64,000 bases of DNA from a virus. The DNA lies in the IMG/VR virus record IMGVR_UViG_3300031521_000030, positions 1-64,000 of that record; one strand, written 5' to 3'. Made by a program: the position numbers and the translations under genes. Of the stretch, positions 16,237-24,578 are shown piece after piece (within the stretch, counting starts at the first letter, position 1; the number at the start of each line of letters is the position of its first letter). The notes beneath the pieces are model-generated. The model worked only from the letters and a program-made list of their open reading frames with translations. It was not told the DNA's origin and searched no databases.

Positions 16237-17015
16237 AGGGCAACATTGACAACCTTTATGCCTTGTTTGGCCGGGCAACGGATGCCGAGCGGAAGGAGTT
16301 TGGCCAAGCGTTCTATCGGTATCACGGTATCATGCGCGACCTCGCACAAGAGAATGGGGTGACCTTGCCCATTGCCGCAGCCGTCTTTTCCTCCCTATCC
16401 CCGAACAATGATTACATAGGAAACATCCGGGACGCCCGCAAGATGCTCGAAGCGTCAAGCATGGGCCTCGGCATAGATGACTTCACGGTTTCGACCTATG
16501 GGCACAACAAGCGCAAAGCATGGGCCATCGTCAAAGGGGCCGACCCGCTGGATGAAATCATTGCCCTCAAGACCCGCAACTTTTACCTCAACATCTCCTT
16601 CCCAGACAACCCCGAGCCGGTGACCGTTGACGGCCACATGTATTGGGCGTGGCATGGGCAGCGCGGGCGCGTAACCGGCCACAAAGGCAAGGGGGACGCC
16701 GTAACCGATAGGACGAGGGCGGCCAGCATGAACCCCCGCCTTTACCATGAGATTGAATTGGCCGTGCGCTCTATTGCCATCAACCATGGGCTCAAAGGCC
16801 ACCAAGCCCAATCCATCATCTGGCATGCCTACCGGCAACGCTACAATGTCCTTGGGACCCGCCAACTTGACCTCCTCCCCCGCGATTTAATGGCTGCCAA
16901 TGGGTCCACTGTGCAGAAGAAACCGGCGGCCCCCACTAAGGTAATTGTGCCCATGGGCTGCGCAGATAGCGGGAAAAGGACCCAAAGTGTGCAAAGGGAG
17001 TTGACCTTGATATAG
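16233..17015 (+). CDS. Helical phage protein, possibly DNA-glycosylase-related
   Basis: A 260-residue protein. FSSLSPNNDYIGNI and KTRNFYLNI followed by VTVDGHMYWAW resemble the layout of HhH-GPD-like glycosylase relatives in phages (a Lys before a loop and an Asp near VDGH). The catalytic assignment is uncertain. Start 16233 shares an ATGA with the upstream gene, ruling out the longer frame from 16158. It is next to the ParB/methylase genes, consistent with base modification or repair. Confidence 0.7.
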   Translation: MKGNIDNLYALFGRATDAERKEFGQAFYRYHGIMRDLAQENGVTLPIAAAVFSSLSPNNDYIGNIRDARKMLEASSMGLGIDDFTVSTYGHNKRKAWAIVKGADPLDEIIALKTRNFYLNISFPDNPEPVTVDGHMYWAWHGQRGRVTGHKGKGDAVTDRTRAASMNPRLYHEIELAVRSIAINHGLKGHQAQSIIWHAYRQRYNVLGTRQLDLLPRDLMAANGSTVQKKPAAPTKVIVPMGCADSGKRTQSVQRELTLI

Positions 17016-17035
17016 CCCCATGATAAACAGGCAGG

Positions 17036-18007
17036 GTGAATACGCCCGTCCGAACACGAACTCGCATCGCGCCAACCACGCCACCCCCCGCACCGGCACC
17101 TCATGCCCTCGCGGTCATTGATGGCAAAGTGAGCGTCTATTGCGCCCACACCTCCCTCCAACCTATTGAGGGGGTCATACCCAACCCGCGCAACCCAAAC
17201 GGGCACCCGGACAAGCAGATTGAATTGCTGGCCAAGATCATTCTCGCGCAGGGTTGGCGTAACCCGGTTGTCGTATCCAACCGCAGCGGATTTGTCATCA
17301 AGGGTCATGGCCGGTTAGCGGCGGCCCGGAAGTTGGGCCTAACCCAAGTCCCCGTCGATTTCCAAGACTATATCAACGAGGCGAGCGAATGGGCGGACAT
17401 GGTTGCGGACAACCGCATCGCTGAACTTAGTTCCATGGATGAGGGGGACCTCTCCGGGTTGTTCAGTGAAATCCACGATAATTTTCCAGCCTTCGACATG
17501 GAGTTGACCGGCTTTACGGAGGAGGAGTTGCCTACCTTCAACCCGGTTGACCCGGCACCCTCCGGGGGGAGCACCCCAACCGATGCAGAAACCACCGTCG
17601 CCCTCACAACCCTTGCCTCCCGCTTTGGTGTGCCACCTTTCTCGGTGCTGGACGCCCGGCAGGGCTATTGGCAAGACCGGAAGCGCACATGGTTGTCCAT
17701 TGGCATCAGGTCGGAACTCGGACGGGGGGAGGCCCTCCTTTCCGGTGGTTCTGATGGGTTCCATTTGGGTGGTAACTATGCGGGCGGTGCGGCCCCGGCG
17801 GGTGCATCGAAAACGGGGGCCTTGCTATTCGGCGGCGGGGCACAAGCGGGCCTCAACAAGTTGATGAAGGACAAGAGCCGTGGGCGCAAGGCCAACGCAA
17901 CGGTATGCGGGAGCCCGCTACCAGCAACGAATTACAAGAAGTCCCGCGCACGCGGAACGGGCACCGGCAAGGCAATCCCCGGCACGGCGGCCAAGTCAGC
18001 CGCCTAA
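17036..18007 (+). CDS. ParB-like nuclease-domain protein, N-terminal half of a modification methylase module
   Basis: A 323-residue protein. Residues about 40-125 are ParB/Srx-like (NPRNPNGHPDKQIELLAK, VIKGHGRLAAARKLG). The C-terminal part (RFGVPPFSVLDARQGYWQDRKR, near 200) is the segment that in related phage and bacterial proteins precedes a DNA methyltransferase in the same polypeptide. Here translation stops at 18007 and the methyltransferase starts at 18302. The start is GTG 17036 with tag PVRTRTRIAP. Confidence 0.8.
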   Translation: MNTPVRTRTRIAPTTPPPAPAPHALAVIDGKVSVYCAHTSLQPIEGVIPNPRNPNGHPDKQIELLAKIILAQGWRNPVVVSNRSGFVIKGHGRLAAARKLGLTQVPVDFQDYINEASEWADMVADNRIAELSSMDEGDLSGLFSEIHDNFPAFDMELTGFTEEELPTFNPVDPAPSGGSTPTDAETTVALTTLASRFGVPPFSVLDARQGYWQDRKRTWLSIGIRSELGRGEALLSGGSDGFHLGGNYAGGAAPAGASKTGALLFGGGAQAGLNKLMKDKSRGRKANATVCGSPLPATNYKKSRARGTGTGKAIPGTAAKSAA

Positions 18008-18255
18008 CCTTTGAAGTATGATGCGTAACGCTCCTTCAAAGCCGCAACCCCAGCCGCAACCAAAGCGTCCGGGTCCTTGTGCATTTGGAGGTAGAGGGCC
18101 GGGTTGCTCTTGGCAGCCCACCCTTGGCGGATTGCTTTCTCATGCTCTCCGAGTTTGGGCCAACTGGCGGCCAACCGGAGCGCGGAGTGCCAATCGCCCG
18201 TATTCATCATTTCGGCAAGTATTTCAACCTTTTTTTGTGGCTCGGTGCGTGGCAT
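18004..18255 (-). CDS. Small antisense-encoded protein, leaderless
   Basis: An 83-residue helical protein, the only convincing minus-strand gene here. The sequence (WHSALRLAASWPKLGEHEKA then RQGWAAKSNPALYLQMHKDP) resembles small conserved proteins I associate with alphaproteobacterial genomes and prophages, function unknown. An inverted phage promoter lies directly upstream, and its ATG follows the -10 by six bases, which fixes the start against the longer minus-strand frame. Its stop overlaps the ParB-like gene stop by 4 nt, so the two converge. Confidence 0.78.
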   Translation of the reverse strand: MPRTEPQKKVEILAEMMNTGDWHSALRLAASWPKLGEHEKAIRQGWAAKSNPALYLQMHKDPDALVAAGVAALKERYASYFKG

Positions 18256-18261
18256 ATCGGA

Positions 18262-18290
18262 GTCATAGCGTTTAACCAAATCATTGGCAA
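18262..18290 (-). promoter_or_regulatory. Iterated phage promoter, copy 5 (inverted)
   Basis: On the minus strand: TTGCCA at 18290-18285, 17-nt spacer with TGGTTAAACG, TATGAC at 18267-18262. It is the only inverted copy and matches the only minus-strand gene, strong support that the element is a promoter. Confidence 0.78.
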
Positions 18291-18301
18291 CAGGAATTTT
18301 T

Positions 18302-19801
18302 ATGAGCGAACAACCAGAAGTGCAACAAGTTGCACCCGCAGAAAGCAACAAGGGCCGTCTGACATGGGTGGCCGGGGATAAACCCGTCGAATCACTGGAC
18401 CCGGTTAGCCAAAAGATTCTGGCGGCCAGCGCCGATGGGATGAATGGCACAAGCATCTTTGACCCGGTGCTTTGTGAACTCTCTTACCGTTGGTATTGCC
18501 CGCCGGGCGGCAAGGTCCTTGATTGCTTTGCGGGGGGCAGCGTTCGCGGCATTGTTGCTGGCGTGCTTGGCTACCAATACACCGGGGTCGATCTCCGGGA
18601 GGACCAAGTTGCGGCAAACACCCAACAGGCCGAAGAGATTTTCAACCGACTGGCCAGCCTCCCAAGTGTGGACGCCATCCAAAACACAAGTGGTTTGCGG
18701 GAAGTAAGGATCAGTTCGGCTATGGCCCGGCTTCCTTTCAATGGGTGTGATCCCGAGTATATCCGCACAACCTGCCACGCCTCATGCTGCCAAAGCAGCA
18801 CAAGCCCAACGGGCACAATCATTACCGTCCACCCAACGGAGGAACCCGCCATTGCTGCTCGGGGCGGTGTGGTTTTGGCCGGTTTGCTGCAACCCCGCGC
18901 TGGGGAGAAGAGGTGCCCCTTTAAGAACGAGGTGAACCTTTGTGGAATCCACTTCACACCCGATAAACCCTTTGGCTGCATCGCCTCCCCGTTCACACTC
19001 AACTCCAATGGAACCCTTATCGTAAGGAACCGTTACAAGTCCCTGAAATGCTACAACCAAGGCCCACAACTTCCGGCCTATGTTGCCTTCCGGGCATCCC
19101 TTGACCTCATCTTTGGGGCCACCGAATCAGCCCGGATTTGCGAGCATTTGGAAGCTGGCGGGGGGGACCTCACCGCCTATGTCAGCGATGCCAACTATGC
19201 AAAACTGGTGGATAATGATGCCATCAAGCACGGCGTTGTTCCGGGCTCCCAACCCGCCCCACAAAAGGGCACGCAACCCCCCGCTGTCATCCCTCATTGG
19301 GTTGCTGGGGATAGTTTGAATATCGAAACGGTTGCACCGGGGGAATACGACTTCCTCTTTAGCTGCCCGCCCTATGCGGACCTCGAAGTTTATAGCGAAG
19401 ATGCAAGGGACCTGAGTGCCATTGCAGCGGAGAACTATGATGCCTTCCGGGTTGCCTATAAGGGCATCATCGCGGCCAGTTGCCGGATGCTCAAGCCGGA
19501 CTCCTTTGCATGCTTTGTCATTGGGGAAGTCCGACGCAAGGACGGCTCCTACTACAACTTTGTGGGTGATACGGTCAATGCCTTTGTGGAGGCCGGGCTA
19601 TCCTATTACAACGAGTCCATCCTTGTTACTTCACTCGGCTCCTTGCCGGTGCGGGCGGGGCGGCAGTTTGCCGGGGGCCGGAAGATCGGCAAGACCCACC
19701 AAAACGTCCTCGTCTTCTTGAAAGGCGATTGGCACCGGGCGGTTGCAAAACTTGGCAGCGATTGCCAATTTGGCGAGATGCCCGCCGGAGCAGAGATTTA
19801 A
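18302..19801 (+). CDS. DNA methyltransferase with inserted Cys-cluster domain
   Basis: A 499-residue methyltransferase. SAM motif I is VLDCFAGGS (72-80) and catalytic motif IV is SCPPYAD (354-360). Between them about 190 residues form an inserted Cys-rich domain (C158, C162, C163, C205, C214, C226, C250), with RCPFKNEVNLCGIHF and DKPFGCIASPF resembling YkgJ-type metal-chelating domains. Start 18302 has CAGGA upstream; the longer frame from 18284 is less likely. The N-terminus contains palindrome-encoded VQQVA. It forms a split pair with the ParB-like gene; target sequence and base are unknown. Confidence 0.85.
   Translation: MSEQPEVQQVAPAESNKGRLTWVAGDKPVESLDPVSQKILAASADGMNGTSIFDPVLCELSYRWYCPPGGKVLDCFAGGSVRGIVAGVLGYQYTGVDLREDQVAANTQQAEEIFNRLASLPSVDAIQNTSGLREVRISSAMARLPFNGCDPEYIRTTCHASCCQSSTSPTGTIITVHPTEEPAIAARGGVVLAGLLQPRAGEKRCPFKNEVNLCGIHFTPDKPFGCIASPFTLNSNGTLIVRNRYKSLKCYNQGPQLPAYVAFRASLDLIFGATESARICEHLEAGGGDLTAYVSDANYAKLVDNDAIKHGVVPGSQPAPQKGTQPPAVIPHWVAGDSLNIETVAPGEYDFLFSCPPYADLEVYSEDARDLSAIAAENYDAFRVAYKGIIAASCRMLKPDSFACFVIGEVRRKDGSYYNFVGDTVNAFVEAGLSYYNESILVTSLGSLPVRAGRQFAGGRKIGKTHQNVLVFLKGDWHRAVAKLGSDCQFGEMPAGAEI
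18321..18334. repeat. Dispersed palindrome copy 6 (AA centre)
   Basis: TGCAACAAGTTGCA in frame near the 5' end of the methyltransferase gene, read as VQQVA ahead of the folded part. Confidence 0.9.
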
Positions 19802-19813
19802 GGAATAGACGCC

Positions 19814-20350
19814 ATGACCACTCCCGTTACAGCCCGCACACGCTCCCGCATAAGGGACATCGACCTTGGGGATAAACCCGAGGCCCATACCACCGCAATA
19901 TCTGATCCTCGCAAGTTGGCCGTGATCCACCAACTTGAGGAGCAACTCGGCGTGGTGAGCTATGCGTGCAAGGCGGCGAGTGTGTCCCGGCGGACCTTCT
20001 ATTATTGGGTTGCCAATGACCCGGATTTTGCCAAGGAGGTGGATGATGTCATTAACTTCCAAGTCGATTACGTTGAGCGCAAACTCTTGACCAACATCAA
20101 GGAGGGCAAGGAGAAGTCGATCATCTTTTACCTCTCCACCAAGGGGAGGCACCGGGGCTATTGCCAACGGGTTGAGGTTGGTGGCACGCCGGGCGCATTG
20201 CCCATCCCAATCGAGGCGGTCCATAAATTCCCGGATATGGCCAACGAGGTAGCCCCCACCGCCTTGGCGCGGATTATTTCCATGGTGTTCGCCCCAAAGG
20301 AGGAGGTGGAAGATGAAGCCAACGTATCCGACGAACAGCCAAGGTCTTGA
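19814..20350 (+). CDS. Terminase small subunit-like HTH protein
   Basis: A 178-residue protein. Residues about 45-80 (VSYACKAASVSRRTFYYWVANDPDFAKEV) form an HTH that would bind the packaging site. The middle section (LLTNIKEGKEKSIIFYLSTKG...RGY) is typical of small terminase subunits. The N-terminus holds TARTRSRIRD. It overlaps the large subunit by 38 nt. Confidence 0.85.
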   Translation: MTTPVTARTRSRIRDIDLGDKPEAHTTAISDPRKLAVIHQLEEQLGVVSYACKAASVSRRTFYYWVANDPDFAKEVDDVINFQVDYVERKLLTNIKEGKEKSIIFYLSTKGRHRGYCQRVEVGGTPGALPIPIEAVHKFPDMANEVAPTALARIISMVFAPKEEVEDEANVSDEQPRS

Positions 20351-21947
20351 CAACGAGTTTGGGCTAACCCCAAGCGACTATGAGGCGGGGCTCAATGCAG
20401 CCGTTACGAAGGCCCAAACGGACTTCTTGACGTTTTTCCTGCTATTCAACCCGCCGGGTGGGAAGATTGTGTTGGGGGCGCTTCATCGCTACCTCATCCA
20501 ACTCATCCAAGATGTTGTCGATGGGGTTAAAGGCAAGCGGCAATCCGTTTCCGTGCCCCCACAGCATGGCAAGAGCTATATCCTGTCAACTTATGCCATC
20601 GCATGGCTTCTCGGGCATACCCCCGGAATCCAGATTGCCATAACGGGGTTCTCCAACACCCTGCTTTACAAGTTTTCCCGCGAAATCCGCGATGTCATTA
20701 GCAGCCCCCTCTACTTGATGATCTTCCCCGGACGGAAAATCCGGGACGATTGTAACCGGATGGATGAATGGGAGCTTGAGGACGGCGGGGGCATTGTGGC
20801 CAAGTCCACGGGCACCAAGCTAACCGGGCGGCGGGTTGATTGGCTGGTTATTGATGACCCACACAGCGGGCGCGAGGAAGCGGAGAGCAAGACCTACCGG
20901 GACAAGGTAGAGAGTTGGTATTATGCCGATTGCGTTACCCGCCTTGCCCCCGATGCAACCATCTTCATCGTGGCAACCCGGTGGCACCCGGATGACCTTA
21001 TTGGCAAACTCACAAGCGAGGACAAGGTTGCCCAACTCACGGCGGACAGCGCGGAGGATGAAGTCTTTGAGGTCACCAACCTCCCGGCCATCTGTGAGGA
21101 TGCTGAGAATGACCCCCTGCACCGCAAGGTTGGGGACGCTCTATTCCCGGAGGTCCGAACCGCCAAGTTCCTCAAGGGCAAGCGGGCAACCCAACCGGAT
21201 TACGAATGGGCCTCCCAATACCAAGGGCGGCCAAAGGCGGCGGGTTCCGGGCAGGTTGACTTGACCAAAATCAAGTATATCAACCGGGAGTTCGTCCCCA
21301 TTGAGTTGGACCATGTGCGGGCTTGGGATTTGGCACTAACCGAGAAGCAGACCAGCGATTACACCGCCGGGGCTCGGATGTGTTATGACCCGGACCAAGA
21401 CAAACTTTACATCGTTGACATGTTCCGCAACCGGGGGACATGGGTTAAGAACCGCAAGATTATTTTAGACAAAGCCGAGTCGGAGATTGATGAGGGCGTG
21501 CTCCGTCTATCCATCGAAGCGGTAGCCGGGTTCCTTGCCCCAGCGCAAGACCTCCACGCCACGTTGCTAGGCAGGGTGGTTGTTCGCGCCAAGAACCCCC
21601 CAAGGGGCGGCAAGTTGGCCCGAGCCCTGCCATGGCTTAACAAGGTCGAGGCGGGCAGCGTTTACCTTGTCCGGGCTCCATGGAATAAGGACTTCCTCGC
21701 CGAGCTTGAGATGTTCCCCGAAGGCGAACACGATGACCAAATTGATGCTGTCTCCATCGGCTGGGAAACCCTTGTGGGTTCCAACCGCAACGGGACCAAG
21801 CAACCCAAACCGGGCTCCACGCGGCCCAGCGGGCGCAGCCGACAACCGGGGGGCACAGCAAGGCCAACCAGCGCCAACAACCGGCCATCCCGCCAAACCA
21901 CGCGGGAAGAGTTGGCCAATAGCCACCCGGATGAGAGCCTATTCTAG
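20313..21947 (+). CDS. Terminase large subunit (ATPase-nuclease)
   Basis: A 544-residue packaging motor. The ATPase has a Walker A-like PPQHGKSY at 82-89, Walker B VIDDP at 179-183 and an ATR coupling motif (FIVATRWHPDD near 225). The nuclease domain begins near VRAWDLALT (about 335) and continues to HDDQIDA near 475. The C-terminal 60 residues are Arg/Pro/Ser-rich and disordered. It is followed directly by a palindrome copy. It cuts and translocates DNA into the prohead; the portal partner is about 31 kb away. Confidence 0.93.
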   Translation: MKPTYPTNSQGLDNEFGLTPSDYEAGLNAAVTKAQTDFLTFFLLFNPPGGKIVLGALHRYLIQLIQDVVDGVKGKRQSVSVPPQHGKSYILSTYAIAWLLGHTPGIQIAITGFSNTLLYKFSREIRDVISSPLYLMIFPGRKIRDDCNRMDEWELEDGGGIVAKSTGTKLTGRRVDWLVIDDPHSGREEAESKTYRDKVESWYYADCVTRLAPDATIFIVATRWHPDDLIGKLTSEDKVAQLTADSAEDEVFEVTNLPAICEDAENDPLHRKVGDALFPEVRTAKFLKGKRATQPDYEWASQYQGRPKAAGSGQVDLTKIKYINREFVPIELDHVRAWDLALTEKQTSDYTAGARMCYDPDQDKLYIVDMFRNRGTWVKNRKIILDKAESEIDEGVLRLSIEAVAGFLAPAQDLHATLLGRVVVRAKNPPRGGKLARALPWLNKVEAGSVYLVRAPWNKDFLAELEMFPEGEHDDQIDAVSIGWETLVGSNRNGTKQPKPGSTRPSGRSRQPGGTARPTSANNRPSRQTTREELANSHPDESLF

Positions 21948-21961
21948 TGCAACAAGTTGCA
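21948..21961. repeat. Dispersed palindrome copy 7 (AA centre)
   Basis: TGCAACAAGTTGCA directly after the TAG stop of the large terminase gene, 16 bases before a phage promoter. Confidence 0.9.
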
Positions 21962-21977
21962 GCGGGGAAGAAATCGG

Positions 21978-22006
21978 TTGCCAATTAAAGGGTTAAGCGT
22001 TAGGTT
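21978..22006 (+). promoter_or_regulatory. Iterated phage promoter, copy 6
   Basis: TTGCCA 21978-21983, 17-nt spacer with GGGTTAAGCG, TAGGTT 22001-22006. ATG 22017 lies ten bases further. Confidence 0.78.
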
Positions 22007-22016
22007 CGGGGCAGCC

Positions 22017-22589
22017 ATGAACTACGACCTATTTGCTACCAAAATCCCCCACCCTTCCAAGGCCGAAAAAGAGAAGCACCGGGAACAACTGATCCACGAA
22101 ATCAACAACACCCCCCTGACCAAAGACCAGAGGGATGCGGCCTTCCGGGCGGCAGCCGACAAGACGGCGGAATGGGCTAAGGACCAAATCCAACTCATCG
22201 TGGAGGATGAGGCCCGGCTCCGGTTGGAGTTCGAGGCCGCATGCGAGGAGGATAATTCCCTTGCTAACATTCCCCCAGCGGCCAAGCGGGCGGTGCATGA
22301 CTTCGCATGGCAACAAGGCGGTGGGGCTCGCCGCGATGTCCATACTTGCTACCTTGAGGTCACCGACCTTGTTCGGCAGGTTGTGGGGGCATTGGATGCC
22401 GAGGGTGGGTTGGCCTTTGCCACAACGGTTGCCCTCAACGATGCCCAAATGGAAGCCCGCATTGCCGGGGAGATTCTTGATGCTGTCAACATCCCAACCA
22501 ACGGGCCGGAGGGCGTTGGGGAGCGGGAGGAGCTAACACTCTCCCAGCGCGTCCGCATCCTAGCCGCCGGGAGGGGGCCAATGGTATGA
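22017..22589 (+). CDS. Unknown helical protein, 190 aa
   Basis: A charged, mostly helical protein (EKEKHREQLIHEINN, DEARLRLEFEAACEED) without a recognised fold. First gene of the accessory block behind promoter copy 6. Its TGA overlaps the next ATG. Confidence 0.75.
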   Translation: MNYDLFATKIPHPSKAEKEKHREQLIHEINNTPLTKDQRDAAFRAAADKTAEWAKDQIQLIVEDEARLRLEFEAACEEDNSLANIPPAAKRAVHDFAWQQGGGARRDVHTCYLEVTDLVRQVVGALDAEGGLAFATTVALNDAQMEARIAGEILDAVNIPTNGPEGVGEREELTLSQRVRILAAGRGPMV

Positions 22590-23005
22590 GCCGCTCAACT
22601 GGCTATTGTCGGTTCCCGGATGGGACCATCAAATACTTCCTCTATGATGGCACCGTTAGCTACGTGCGGGCCAACCTTTATGACTCCCCGGAGGAAGCAT
22701 GGGAGCAAAAGCTCAACCTCGTCCGGGCGGCCAAAGCGGATTACAACGTGCAAGAGGTCCAACTCGCTATCGACTACGGGGATGGGATGAGTTGGGAAGC
22801 AACCGCCGACCTTGGCAAAATGCGCATCCTTGACCGCTTGCAACCCTTTGAGGAGATCGAACCCGAGCCGGGGGATTGTGGGTTTGGCTATGGGAGCGGA
22901 AGTTGCTCCATGCACACCCCGGATGATGGGTTGCCGGTTTGGGTGCAGGAAGAAATAGCAAGGCTCCGTGCGATTCCTGTTGCCAATGATTCGGTTAAGC
23001 CATAA
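22586..23005 (+). CDS. Unknown protein, C-terminus encoded by a promoter element
   Basis: A 139-residue protein with a beta-rich N-terminus (YCRFPDGTIKYFLYDGTV), a helical middle and a Gly/Cys patch (CGFGYGSGSC). The last nine residues, PVANDSVKP, are the translation of the promoter element at 22980, so the gene reads through the next promoter before stopping. Confidence 0.72.
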   Translation: MSRSTGYCRFPDGTIKYFLYDGTVSYVRANLYDSPEEAWEQKLNLVRAAKADYNVQEVQLAIDYGDGMSWEATADLGKMRILDRLQPFEEIEPEPGDCGFGYGSGSCSMHTPDDGLPVWVQEEIARLRAIPVANDSVKP

Positions 23006-23008
23006 TGT
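22980..23008 (+). promoter_or_regulatory. Iterated phage promoter, copy 7
   Basis: TTGCCA 22980-22985, 17-nt spacer with CGGTTAAGCC, TAATGT 23003-23008. ATG 23015 follows after six bases. Confidence 0.78.
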
Positions 23009-23014
23009 CACCCC

Positions 23015-23446
23015 ATGAGCAAATTCGCCCTTCCTAGCCACACCAAGGTAACCCTCCCCGCCGATGTCCGGGACGCAATTCGCAATGGTTCCAACCTTGC
23101 ATACCTTTTCAATGAAACCGAGGCCGAGGAGTTCCAACTCAAAGCCTCAACGGAGTTCCAAGTCCAAGGGGCAATGCTGCGGGACAGCTTCATTAGCTGC
23201 CTTGTCATGCCTCGCGTGTTCCCCGCCGGGACAACCGCCTACGCCTTCCGGCACCCCCGCATTGGGTATTCCAAATACGTTTGGGTGGGTGATGAGCAAT
23301 ACCCCGCCAAGGGCGCGGACATCATCCATTACGGCACGGACTTCACGGTGGTCCTTGTGGTTGATCTTGGGGGCCATAAGTGCCTCGCCAATGCCTTCAA
23401 AAGCATAACCCTCCCGGTCCCCCAAGTGGTTGGGATTGCTGATTAA
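23015..23446 (+). CDS. Unknown protein, predicted leaderless, 143 aa
   Basis: A mixed alpha/beta protein with a beta-rich second half (FPAGTTAYAFRHPRIGYSKYVW). No domain recognised. It is a single-gene unit between two copies of the phage promoter, with ATG placed six bases after the -10. Confidence 0.75.
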   Translation: MSKFALPSHTKVTLPADVRDAIRNGSNLAYLFNETEAEEFQLKASTEFQVQGAMLRDSFISCLVMPRVFPAGTTAYAFRHPRIGYSKYVWVGDEQYPAKGADIIHYGTDFTVVLVVDLGGHKCLANAFKSITLPVPQVVGIAD

Positions 23447-23457
23447 GCAGATTCCTG

Positions 23458-23486
23458 TTGCCAATGATTCGGTTAAGCGTTAGGTT
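23458..23486 (+). promoter_or_regulatory. Iterated phage promoter, copy 8
   Basis: TTGCCA 23458-23463, 17-nt spacer ATGATTCGGTTAAGCGT, TAGGTT 23481-23486. A textbook copy; ATG 23493 follows after six bases. Confidence 0.8.
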
Positions 23487-23492
23487 CACACC

Positions 23493-24086
23493 ATGCAAGC
23501 AAAACAAGCCAAAACCGAAAGCCCGATCTACACCATTACGGCCACCGCCCTTGTTGGGGTTGAGGCCAGCATCAAGGAGCGCGTCGTTAGCCAACTCAAT
23601 GCCCGCCTCGCTACTATGACCAAGGCCCTTGGGGCCGTTGGGATGGATGCCAAGGCAGTTTACGACTACCCAAGTTCAACCAAAACCCCAAGCCGCACCG
23701 CCTACATCCGGGCGGTTGCCGACTATAACTTCTGCCGGTCACACTTCACCGCCCTGCCTAACCAACGCAACTGGCGCAACGAACCGATGATTGTTGCCCT
23801 CCGCGAGGACAGCGCAGCAACCATTGACAAGGAAGCGGCAGAATATGCCAAGGCGGCCACCGTTGCATTTATCCACAAGCTGACCGGCAAGATGGAAAAG
23901 CATTTGGAAGCCCACCCGGAGTTTGGGAAAGCCTTCCGCTGCGAACACCTTGGCAACATGTGGGACGGCAGCACCGTTATTTACCACACTCAAGCGGGGA
24001 TGGTCCGTTGGGCAACCCAAACGATAATCAATGTTTCGGTCCTCGGCAAACTGTTCAACCAGTTCCCCACCCGCCTCATTAAATAA
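23493..24086 (+). CDS. Unknown protein, predicted leaderless, 197 aa
   Basis: An MQA- start like other leaderless genes here. Helical N-terminus (IKERVVSQLNARLATMTKAL), then mixed structure with several Trp and His. No domain recognised. A hairpin follows the stop, so it is probably monocistronic or attenuated. Confidence 0.75.
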   Translation: MQAKQAKTESPIYTITATALVGVEASIKERVVSQLNARLATMTKALGAVGMDAKAVYDYPSSTKTPSRTAYIRAVADYNFCRSHFTALPNQRNWRNEPMIVALREDSAATIDKEAAEYAKAATVAFIHKLTGKMEKHLEAHPEFGKAFRCEHLGNMWDGSTVIYHTQAGMVRWATQTIINVSVLGKLFNQFPTRLIK

Positions 24087-24096
24087 CCAAAGCCGG

Positions 24097-24115
24097 GCGG
24101 GGTTCAACCCCCCGC
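24097..24115 (+). terminator. Hairpin after the 23493 gene
   Basis: GCGGGG (24097-24102) pairs with CCCCGC (24110-24115) around a small loop. No T-run; the palindrome copy at 24120 follows. Likely an attenuator. Confidence 0.5.
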
Positions 24116-24119
24116 TCGC

Positions 24120-24133
24120 TGCAACAAGTTGCA
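24120..24133. repeat. Dispersed palindrome copy 8 (AA centre)
   Basis: TGCAACAAGTTGCA followed by CTAAAA and seven bases before ATG 24141. Confidence 0.9.
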
Positions 24134-24140
24134 CTAAAAT

Positions 24141-24578
24141 ATGACTGATGACAGAGAAGCCGCCTTTGCGGCCACCGCCGATTGCTACCAAAAAGCCCTT
24201 GCCGTCATTGAGGGGCTCAAGGCCCAACTGCGGGGGGAGCATTGCACCTGCTCCGACCCGGTAAACGATGGGGATTGCCCCTCTTGCAAGGTTGCCAAAT
24301 ACCCGGAGCTTGTCAAAGAGTTGGTGGGGGCATGGAAGCAGGTGTTTGCCAACATCCCAAACGAACCGGCCTCCCCTATTGTCTACCATGTAGGCTACAC
24401 TTGGAGCGGGCTAGGCAATGGGAGCGGCAATGGCCGGTGTTCCATAACGCGCAATGACCCCATCCGGGGGACGGAGGACCTTGAGGGCATAGAGGCATCT
24501 ATCCTCGCGGGCACCAAACCCCTCCCCAAGAATGCGGTGGTCTTGGTCAACAACTGGCAGAGGTTTGAGGAAGCATGA
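24141..24578 (+). CDS. Unknown protein with Cys motif, 145 aa
   Basis: A helical N-terminus then CTCSDPVNDGDCPSC (about 35-49), a likely zinc knuckle, and a Gly/Ser-rich middle. Its TGA overlaps the SLOG-like gene start. Function unknown. Confidence 0.72.
   Translation: MTDDREAAFAATADCYQKALAVIEGLKAQLRGEHCTCSDPVNDGDCPSCKVAKYPELVKELVGAWKQVFANIPNEPASPIVYHVGYTWSGLGNGSGNGRCSITRNDPIRGTEDLEGIEASILAGTKPLPKNAVVLVNNWQRFEEA

Noticed and set aside
24095-24120. T-arm-like sequence (CGGGG TTCAACC CCCCG) suggesting a tRNA
   Set aside because: Only 34 bases separate the flanking features, there is no anticodon or acceptor arm and no CCA end; it is better explained as a hairpin after the 23493 gene.
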